From positions 1 to 64,000 of the forward strand of contig NZ_JAKIKW010000027.1 in the NCBI RefSeq assembly GCF_023283945.1: a stretch of DNA of 64,000 bases. Direction: 5' to 3'. The position numbers and the translations under genes are program-made. The notes below the pieces were generated by a model that ran no database searches, was not told the DNA's origin, and was given only the letters and a program-made list of their open reading frames with translations. Each line of letters starts with the position of its first letter. Within the stretch, counting starts at the first letter, position 1. Origin of the DNA: Shewanella gelidimarina. GTDB lineage: Bacteria > Pseudomonadota > Gammaproteobacteria > Enterobacterales > Shewanellaceae. Positions 57,756-64,000 of this stretch are shown piece after piece.

Positions 57756-58874
57756 TCAGTCATCCTTTGCTGGAAATGCAGGCGATATGCAGGCTTTAAC
57801 TTCAAATTTATAACCGTGAGGCATAGTGCTGTCAGGTGTTATTTGCAAAATTTCATAGTCATTTAATTCAACAACATGCGCATTATTCGTAATCAGGCAA
57901 CGGGACTTTTCATTCGCTTCCAATTGATAGGCAAAATGCGCAATCAAATCACGTATTTTTTTTGAGTAAAATGTTTTAATTTTTGCTGAATTATTGACTT
58001 CATTTTTTATATTTTTCTCTCGTTCTGAGATCTTTTCATCATCTGTATTCATCGTCATATCAAGATTATTAGCAGAATGTATTGTTGGCTTTGTGTCTTC
58101 ATTTCCTGACGTTAGGCTCAATCCTTCCACATTATCTTTGTTTTCTGTTGTGAGTATTTTAACGATGGTATCTTCTATCGTTGGATTATTATTGGCCAAT
58201 GCGGGAGGCGTTATCATCGGTTGTTCGTTGGTTAGGAAGAATGATGAACTATTAAAATTATCTTCGATGACAGAATCAACATCACTGAGTAAAGAAAGGT
58301 TAAAGATAAGAATGCTAGAGAGGATAAGACGGACAAACATGGTCCACTTTTGAAAGTGTTGATGGCTGGTGATCCTAAAACCTTTAATGCCAAAGGGCCT
58401 TGCTATAAGCAATAGAAAGAGATAAATCGGCGCAATTATCTGTAGTAAAAGTAATGCAATAATACTCATGGCTAAAGCCCAAGAGGGCAAGAAGAGTAAA
58501 ATGGCAAAGTTATGAGTGTAGTTAAAGTGTGATGATGAAACACCGACAACCTCATTGACTACAGAGGCAGATCCAGCCAGTGCAAAATTGGCTATGATCG
58601 CGTAAAAAAGCAACAGAATAGCTTTGCCTGCCAGTGAATGCCATACACGATTAAATAGGGGCCAGAATTCAGCAGTGAGACCCAGCACCGTTAGCACGGC
58701 CACAAAAACCAAACTATCAGAGAAAATAAGCACGACTATTGCGAGTAGATACAGCTTTTGAACCGTACTTAGTTTTCCAGACAAAGAGGTAATAGCGTCA
58801 TAAATACTATTGTTTATTGCCATAATTCTTTTTGCTAAATTGAACGCCGGTGGCAGAATCTTCTTTATGGTCAC
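57756..58874 (-). CDS. Membrane protein of unknown function with soluble C-terminal domain
   Basis: The 372-residue protein has four or five hydrophobic helices in the first half (about 37-65, 83-105, 125-165, 180-197), then a low-complexity Asn/Thr/Asp-rich linker (about 200-290) and a compact C-terminal domain (FYSKKIRDLIAHFAYQLEANEKSRCLITN...KFEVKACISPAF). I do not recognise a family. Start is uncertain: a GTG at 58874 with AAGGA upstream, or the ATG at 58823. It sits between peptidase genes on the same strand without clear coupling. Confidence 0.65.
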   Translation of the reverse strand: MTIKKILPPAFNLAKRIMAINNSIYDAITSLSGKLSTVQKLYLLAIVVLIFSDSLVFVAVLTVLGLTAEFWPLFNRVWHSLAGKAILLLFYAIIANFALAGSASVVNEVVGVSSSHFNYTHNFAILLFLPSWALAMSIIALLLLQIIAPIYLFLLLIARPFGIKGFRITSHQHFQKWTMFVRLILSSILIFNLSLLSDVDSVIEDNFNSSSFFLTNEQPMITPPALANNNPTIEDTIVKILTTENKDNVEGLSLTSGNEDTKPTIHSANNLDMTMNTDDEKISEREKNIKNEVNNSAKIKTFYSKKIRDLIAHFAYQLEANEKSRCLITNNAHVVELNDYEILQITPDSTMPHGYKFEVKACISPAFPAKDD

Positions 58875-59005
58875 TAATCCAGTATCCTTGTGATCGCTAA
58901 TGTCGATTTAATTTTATGAAAAATCCAGTTCATTACGATAATGCATATGAGTACATCAGTTCAAGAGGAAGTAGGCCGGAGGTTCATTTACAAACGAGTT
59001 TATAT

Positions 59006-59027
59006 AAAAAAACGCATGAAACATGCG
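59006..59027 (-). terminator. Terminator of the M49-like peptidase gene
   Basis: CGCATG (59013-59018) pairs with CATGCG (59022-59027) across AAA, and the minus strand continues into T7. It lies 35 bases beyond the stop. Confidence 0.8.
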
Positions 59028-59061
59028 CTTTTTAACATTAGGATCTCAGCCTCTAACGAGG

Positions 59062-60777
59062 TTAGATCTTAGGGTAATTTGGACGAATATCAGTCGGTAT
59101 AGTTTCCATTTTACTGTTTAACTGCGCAACTTCTGGTGCAAGTACAGCGTAAGTATCTAGGAATATCTTTGACTGCTGGTAATCACCTAACGCTTGGATC
59201 ATACAGACATCATGTACTAACTCTGTAATGGCTAAGACCATTTTGTCAAAATTAACACTGTACGTCTGTGTGGTTCCATCAAAGGTAAATGCTTGTTTTT
59301 GCTTGAAGTAATTATACTGATATGCGGCTCCAGCACCATGAGCTTCATGCACTCCAAAACGCATTGAGCGAAATAGCCCCGCAAAATAAGTCACTAGCAT
59401 GTTGTCTCTTTCTGCAATGGGAAGCTCACCTTTATCCATTAAGAACAACATGTTGTAAGCCCCCATTACATCTGCTTTACCTTCCTCAATCTTTGAATAG
59501 GTTTCTTCAAGCTGGGCTGAGACTGTCGTTGTTTTACCGTCAACAATAATCGTACCAGGGCCTAGACCATGTGATAGTTCGTGGAAAAGAGTTTCATTGA
59601 AAAAATATTTTTCCATCAACAGTGACTGTTGCGACTCGGCAATGATTAGATCAGAAATTGGTTTCATAACGGCTTGATATTTGGCATTAAGCACGTTTTT
59701 GAGCATGACTTTTTTACTGCCTTTAACTTCTCTAACATATTCATCATTAGGTAGGTTAAATGCAGTTGTCTGTACGCCAGGTTTATTATCGCCGCCACCA
59801 GCAACCTGTTCTACGACAGAGATAGGGGATTCAGAGCCTCGATTAACATTTTTATGTTCATCTGGGATCGGTAAGTTAGATTCCATTGCCGTTAGATACT
59901 TTTTATAGATATCTAACTTAGCGCTATCTTCTGGATTTCTGACGGTGATAAACGCTTCAAAAAATGTTTTATAACCAAAGAGTTTATCGGTATAGGTTTC
60001 GTAAGGTCCAATCGCAATTTCTAAAGATCCATTGAGGTCCATCCAAGCCATTTCTGAGTCACGGTATTCATCATTAAGAAAAGCATCGGCGCGTTTAGAC
60101 AAAAAAGTTTTTAATGACTGGTCTTCGGTTAACTCAGCTGCTTCGCGCATGAGCTTTGCCGCTTCGGTCAGCTCTTTTTTGTAGTAGATACTATATGGGA
60201 TAGCCTTTAATTGTGCTTTATCTCTAACAATAACGGTATAGCCACTTTTAAAGCTTTTTTCATCTTCTGGATGTGCAGCAATCCATTGATTAAACTCATT
60301 CTTAGTTAAATCAACCGGATAAACACCTGCGCCATCTGGGCGAGCTAGGTTACCAAAAAATGCTTTATCACCATCTAAGGTGTCCCAAGCGCCATAATGC
60401 AGATCAAACAAGGATAATATTTCCGACTTATTGGCATCATTTGAGGCCAATATCTGTTGCCGAACTTGGGCATTATTTTCAAATGTCTGCTTAAAGTAGA
60501 TCCCATCTAATATATCTGCAACTTCGATTATTTTACGCAACACAAGCATGTCAGTCACGGTTAAACTGGATAGATCTGCTTCCATTTTCACATCTACAAA
60601 ACGGTCAAGCATTGCTTGGTAAGTAACAGATTGCTTTGTTTCTATTAGATTTTTATTGACGTTATTTTCTGTGGTAACTTTGGATGCTAAAGTGTCATCA
60701 GCGGCTTGAGTTTGCTCTGGTTGGGAACAACCCGTAATGGCAACGGCGAGTGCTAAAGTGATTAATGAGCGTTTCAT
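59062..60777 (-). CDS. Peptidase M49-like (dipeptidyl-peptidase III family) lipoprotein
   Basis: The 571-residue lipoprotein (lipobox ITGC at the N-terminus) resembles bacterial dipeptidyl-peptidase III-type proteins. The zinc site reads HELSHGLGPG, that is HExxH in place of the classical HExxGH, and the third ligand is in LEETYSKIEEGKADVMGAYN. Other family-like blocks are GGDNKPGVQTTAFNLPND and FGVHEAHGAGAAYQYNY. The substrate is unknown; a role in peptide breakdown at the cell surface fits its neighbours. The start is the ATG at 60777. Confidence 0.85.
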   Translation of the reverse strand: MKRSLITLALAVAITGCSQPEQTQAADDTLASKVTTENNVNKNLIETKQSVTYQAMLDRFVDVKMEADLSSLTVTDMLVLRKIIEVADILDGIYFKQTFENNAQVRQQILASNDANKSEILSLFDLHYGAWDTLDGDKAFFGNLARPDGAGVYPVDLTKNEFNQWIAAHPEDEKSFKSGYTVIVRDKAQLKAIPYSIYYKKELTEAAKLMREAAELTEDQSLKTFLSKRADAFLNDEYRDSEMAWMDLNGSLEIAIGPYETYTDKLFGYKTFFEAFITVRNPEDSAKLDIYKKYLTAMESNLPIPDEHKNVNRGSESPISVVEQVAGGGDNKPGVQTTAFNLPNDEYVREVKGSKKVMLKNVLNAKYQAVMKPISDLIIAESQQSLLMEKYFFNETLFHELSHGLGPGTIIVDGKTTTVSAQLEETYSKIEEGKADVMGAYNMLFLMDKGELPIAERDNMLVTYFAGLFRSMRFGVHEAHGAGAAYQYNYFKQKQAFTFDGTTQTYSVNFDKMVLAITELVHDVCMIQALGDYQQSKIFLDTYAVLAPEVAQLNSKMETIPTDIRPNYPKI

Positions 60778-60931
60778 TTATTAAGATCCTTGTATTTCTT
60801 CTACTTTTTTTATAGTTATCGTTACTTTGTTCTAGCAAACAATCTACACCTTCATAAAAGTAAGGAGAAGCTAAACTTTGCGCTAGCGGTGTAAGTGTTG
60901 GATCTCTAGACAGCCAGTAGGCTATGGGATC

Positions 60932-61963
60932 TTACTCAGGACGTAAAGGACCACAAGTATCCTGCACTGCTTGCCACCATTTTACGTGTCGTTTTATCTC
61001 TAAGGTGAGTGTGGCAGGCAAGGCTGTTGGGTCTTCGGAAAAGTAATGCTCAATCAACTGTTGATATTGGGTTTCTTCAAACAAAGCGATTAAAGGTTTA
61101 TTTAGTCTAAAATACACGCTATTCATACGCGAAAGGTATGCTTGAATGTCTGCTAAATAGTATTTAGTAAATATATTTTTAAGTATTGGCAGCTTTTGAT
61201 TTGACCGGCCTGTTTGACATTGCACTAGGGTAGAATACGATTCCAAAAGATCGTTAGTCATTTTAAGCTGATACCTATTAATCGCGAGGCTGCGCATATA
61301 CTTCTTTAGAAATGAGTGTTGATGCAGCAAACTCAAATGTTTCTCGAGCTCCTCTATGTCGGCGTCCTCCCACCGTTGCTGTTTAATCGCTACCTTTACA
61401 CTCAGTAATCTAGCCAACGCGTTTTCTAGTGAGTTGATGCCTTTAAGTGTTCCGTCAAACGGCAACGATTCATGGCTGCTAAACAGCAGAGCCGCTATGG
61501 TTCTATCCGAATGTATAAAAGTATTGAATTGGGAATAAGCATGCTGTTTTTTACTGATTAACTCTTCGCGAAGCTGATCCGCTAACATTGGGTGCTTAAT
61601 TGATAACGTTTCAATACATGCTGGGGCCAATTGAATAAACTTAACATGATAGATAAGTTGTTGGCTTGATAAAGCGACTTTCCCTAGGATACTATTTTTA
61701 TTAGCGATTAATTGACCAAGATGACATTCACTAAGTTTAAAACTATCAAGTAACGATATAGTCTGCTTTTTCTCAGGTGCTTCCTTTAACGCTGAGTTAA
61801 ACCTTTTAAAAGAGGTGGGTTGCAACCTTATCTCATGGCCTAAAACGGTACTTAAGCGCTTTTGGTAATTATTCCACAGAAATTCTGCATCTTTGACCGG
61901 ACGCTGTAATATCACGCTTAATAACAAAGCAAATATGGCTAAATATCCAAGGGTTTTTAACAC
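60932..61963 (-). CDS. DUF3080 protein
   Basis: The product has 343 residues from a GTG at 61963, which has a GAG site 7 bases upstream; a TTG at 61990 lies upstream without one. One N-terminal hydrophobic helix (about 4-20) acts as anchor or signal. The rest is helical. Matching DUF3080 features are the opening FLWNNYQKRLSTVLG, the SLLDSFKLSECHLGQLIANKNS block, and the end WWQAVQDTCGPLRP. Function is unknown. Cysteines (SEC, PAC, VQC, DTC) may pair in the periplasm. Confidence 0.82.
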   Translation of the reverse strand: MLKTLGYLAIFALLLSVILQRPVKDAEFLWNNYQKRLSTVLGHEIRLQPTSFKRFNSALKEAPEKKQTISLLDSFKLSECHLGQLIANKNSILGKVALSSQQLIYHVKFIQLAPACIETLSIKHPMLADQLREELISKKQHAYSQFNTFIHSDRTIAALLFSSHESLPFDGTLKGINSLENALARLLSVKVAIKQQRWEDADIEELEKHLSLLHQHSFLKKYMRSLAINRYQLKMTNDLLESYSTLVQCQTGRSNQKLPILKNIFTKYYLADIQAYLSRMNSVYFRLNKPLIALFEETQYQQLIEHYFSEDPTALPATLTLEIKRHVKWWQAVQDTCGPLRPE

Positions 61964-62189
61964 TGATAGTCTCGTTATTGGTAGCGTCAAAATATTAATA
62001 CGTTAACAGCTAAGTTTAGATCTCTTTGTGTAATGACAGTACATATTGAGCATAAATTATGCTTGAACACTAGATGGTAATTTGAAGTGGGAACGCTTTC
62101 CTATTAACGGTTCAAGTCATAAGAATCTGAGATAAACACTTCGACTATGGTAAAATAGTTACAGGATAAAAATAATAATTAGAAAAAAC

Positions 62190-62741
62190 ATGATCCAACC
62201 CCTTGAACCACAACACTTTAATGATGTCATTGAATTAGGTAATTTAGTTCATGGTAATGGCTACTTGGACAGAGCCTCACTACAAAGCATTGTCGATAAA
62301 GGCAATAATAACGGCATCAACAGTTGTTTTGTTGCCATTGAATCTGGTCGATTACTGGGCTTTAGATTAACGTATGCCGCTGACCAATGGCCAATCGACC
62401 CATGGTGTACACCAAATCGTTGGGGAGTAAATCAAACTCAAGTTGGCTACTTTAAATGCAACACCGTAGCATCTGATGCTCGCGGCAAGGGTATTGGTGG
62501 TTTGTTACTTAATGCTGCTATTGGCGCACTAAAACAGCAAGGTGCAATCGCGGGTGTGAGTCATTTGTGGCAACAAAGCCCGCATAATTCAGCTGTTCGC
62601 TATTTTACCAAGGCTGGCGGTGTACTGATAAAAGAACATCCTGACCGTTGGAATAATACCCTTGAGCACCCAGATTATAATTGCGTGCTTTGTGGACCTA
62701 GTTGTCACTGTGTTGCTTGTGAAATGCTACTTATTTTCTAA
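62190..62741 (+). CDS. GNAT-family N-acetyltransferase
   Basis: The 183-residue GNAT enzyme has the acetyl-CoA motif SDARGKGIGGLLLNAAI near residue 94, preceded by GYFKCNTVAS on strand four. The C-terminal part WNNTLEHPDYNCVLCGPSCHCVACEML is cysteine-rich (four cysteines within 12 residues), which suggests a metal site not normal for the family. The substrate is unknown. It is 36 bases before the oxidoreductase gene on the same strand, so the two probably act on the same amine or amino acid. Confidence 0.85.
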   Translation: MIQPLEPQHFNDVIELGNLVHGNGYLDRASLQSIVDKGNNNGINSCFVAIESGRLLGFRLTYAADQWPIDPWCTPNRWGVNQTQVGYFKCNTVASDARGKGIGGLLLNAAIGALKQQGAIAGVSHLWQQSPHNSAVRYFTKAGGVLIKEHPDRWNNTLEHPDYNCVLCGPSCHCVACEMLLIF

Positions 62742-62777
62742 TAATAAACTCTTTTGAATCCGTTAAAAAGCCTCATT

Positions 62778-64000
62778 ATGAATAGCAGAATATTTGATCC
62801 TTTAAAACATAAGTCACCAGCGAACCTAAGCCCCTGCGATTCTTATTGGGCTAGTACAGCGTCTTTAGGTGAGGCAAATAAAAGTCTCCGTGGCAGTCAC
62901 ACTGCAGACGTTGCTATTATCGGTGGCGGGTATACAGGCCTACTAACGGCGCATTATTTGGCAGAACGTTATAATGTAGATGTATGTGTTCTCGAGGCAA
63001 ATCAGGTTGGTTTTGGTGCAAGCGCTCGCAATGCGGGTTTTGTTCTAAAAGGGGCTGGCCGTTTAGGTTATTCTCAAATGGCCAAGCGTTGGGACTTGAA
63101 TACGGCTAAGGGGATCTATAACGAATTTAGCCAAGCCGTTGAACGCGTAGAGGGGCTAATTCAAGACTATGATATCAGATGTGACCCGCAACCTAAGGGT
63201 TACATTAAAGTCGCGCACAACCTAAAAGCACTGACGCAGCTAAGAGATACAGCTTCATTTATATCAACACATCTCGGTGAAGATGCCCAATTCATAGATG
63301 CGTCTACACTTAAAAACGAGTACATGGATCATCACCAAGCTTATGGCGCGTTACGACTTGAAGACGGGTTTGGCGTCAATCCACTAAAGCTGCTTCTGGG
63401 TTATAAGTCCATGTTAAAGAAGCAGAGTGTAACGCTCTGTGAGCATAGTTGTGTTGAAAACTGGATAGAGGAAAATGGAAAACATCGTTTAATCACCTCA
63501 GAGGGTGAGTTAACGGTCAATAAAGTCATTACCGCAGGTAATGCCTATACCCCAAATGAATTTAACCCTCGCATCGATAATCGATTCCTGCCTATATTAA
63601 GTAATGTGATAGTCACGGAACCATTAACAGAAGACGAGTTGGTTGCTTGTGGATTGAAAACACACCAAGTCACCATGGATACGCGTATTCTAAAGTACTA
63701 TTATCGACTATTGCCTGATAATCGCTTACTGTTTGGGGGCCGGGGCGCTATATGGGGGAGGGATGCATACGACGCTGTCTTTCAACGCCGATTAAAGTTT
63801 GCGATGACACAATGCTTCCCCTCGTTAGCAAATAAGTCGATTGCTTATAACTGGACTGGATGGATAGCTGCAACTTTAGATGATATGCCGCATGTTTTTT
63901 GTCATAATAGCGTGGGTTATAGTCTAGGTTACTGCGGTTCTGGTGTATCATTTAGTACGCAAGCCGCTTTTCGATTGGCGCAACAGATTACGGGTCATAA
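62778..64000 (+). CDS. DAO-type FAD-dependent oxidoreductase (partial, runs off the window)
   Basis: The reading frame is open from the ATG at 62778 to the window end (407 codons so far). The FAD-binding motif AIIGGGYTGLLTAHYLAE lies near residue 50, followed by LEANQVGFGASARNAGFV, typical of PuuB/gamma-glutamylputrescine oxidase-like and glycine-oxidase-like enzymes. YRLLPDNRLLFGGRG and the C-terminal GYCGSGVSFSTQAA are further family blocks. About the last 20-30 residues are missing. With the GNAT gene it suggests amine or amino-acid catabolism. Confidence 0.9.
   Translation, partial: MNSRIFDPLKHKSPANLSPCDSYWASTASLGEANKSLRGSHTADVAIIGGGYTGLLTAHYLAERYNVDVCVLEANQVGFGASARNAGFVLKGAGRLGYSQMAKRWDLNTAKGIYNEFSQAVERVEGLIQDYDIRCDPQPKGYIKVAHNLKALTQLRDTASFISTHLGEDAQFIDASTLKNEYMDHHQAYGALRLEDGFGVNPLKLLLGYKSMLKKQSVTLCEHSCVENWIEENGKHRLITSEGELTVNKVITAGNAYTPNEFNPRIDNRFLPILSNVIVTEPLTEDELVACGLKTHQVTMDTRILKYYYRLLPDNRLLFGGRGAIWGRDAYDAVFQRRLKFAMTQCFPSLANKSIAYNWTGWIAATLDDMPHVFCHNSVGYSLGYCGSGVSFSTQAAFRLAQQITGH

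Overview
The window looks like chromosome from a marine gammaproteobacterium of the Shewanella type (Alteromonadales). The evidence is synteny and protein content: trxB, ansA-sppA, yfaE-nrdB-nrdA, ubiG/gyrA, serC, aroA-cmk-rpsA-ihfB-lapAB-pyrF and pssA-DTW blocks, an NADPH dienoyl-CoA reductase, several lipoproteins and secreted peptidases, and an AT-leaning base composition. The species assignment is inference. I found no rRNA, tRNA or CRISPR array.

Layout. 1-8.6 kb: trxB, a cytosolic M14 carboxypeptidase with two small genes, a MITE-like element, ansA, sppA and fadH. 9-18 kb: the class Ia ribonucleotide reductase operon with its own ferredoxin, under NrdR-box and DnaA-box-like sites, then a HAD phosphatase-ubiG pair facing gyrA. 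18-30.3 kb: a secreted serine hydrolase, serC, an aromatic/aspartate aminotransferase, aroA, cmk, rpsA, ihfB, lapA, lapB, pyrF, a DECR-like short-chain reductase and a YaiL/DUF2058 gene. 30.7-37.5 kb: an acyl-CoA dehydrogenase, dacB, DUF1904, pssA, a DTW-domain tRNA modification gene and a small membrane protein.

37.5-44 kb is the most interesting part. A TtrS/TtrR-like two-component system (PhnD-like periplasmic sensor kinase plus FixJ-like regulator) lies beside a secreted ApbE flavin transferase. A flavinylatable FMN-binding lipoprotein and an outer-membrane porin are transcribed divergently. A perfect palindrome (TTGCGG-N4-CCGCAA) lies in the divergent promoter and a 14/16 copy lies upstream of the sensor kinase gene, which suggests one signal-controlled extracytoplasmic flavin electron-transfer module. 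No terminal reductase is present, and the signal is unknown.

44-54 kb is accessory-like: an RluA-type pseudouridine synthase, an M1 aminopeptidase, a 5'-nucleotidase lipoprotein gene broken by one frameshift, and a complete tyrosine recombinase with a perfect 16-bp inverted repeat just upstream. Next to it lie three tandem copies, two of them decayed, of the 5' end of a ribbon-helix-helix-like gene, then an APH-type phosphotransferase. 54.5-64 kb: a secreted M1 peptidase with a partner protein, an unknown membrane protein, an M49-like lipoprotein peptidase, DUF3080, a GNAT acetyltransferase and a DAO-type oxidoreductase cut by the window edge.

Fatty-acid genes recur (fadH, the acyl-CoA dehydrogenase, the DECR-like gene). 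The first two share an 18-bp palindromic candidate operator, so they probably belong to one regulon.
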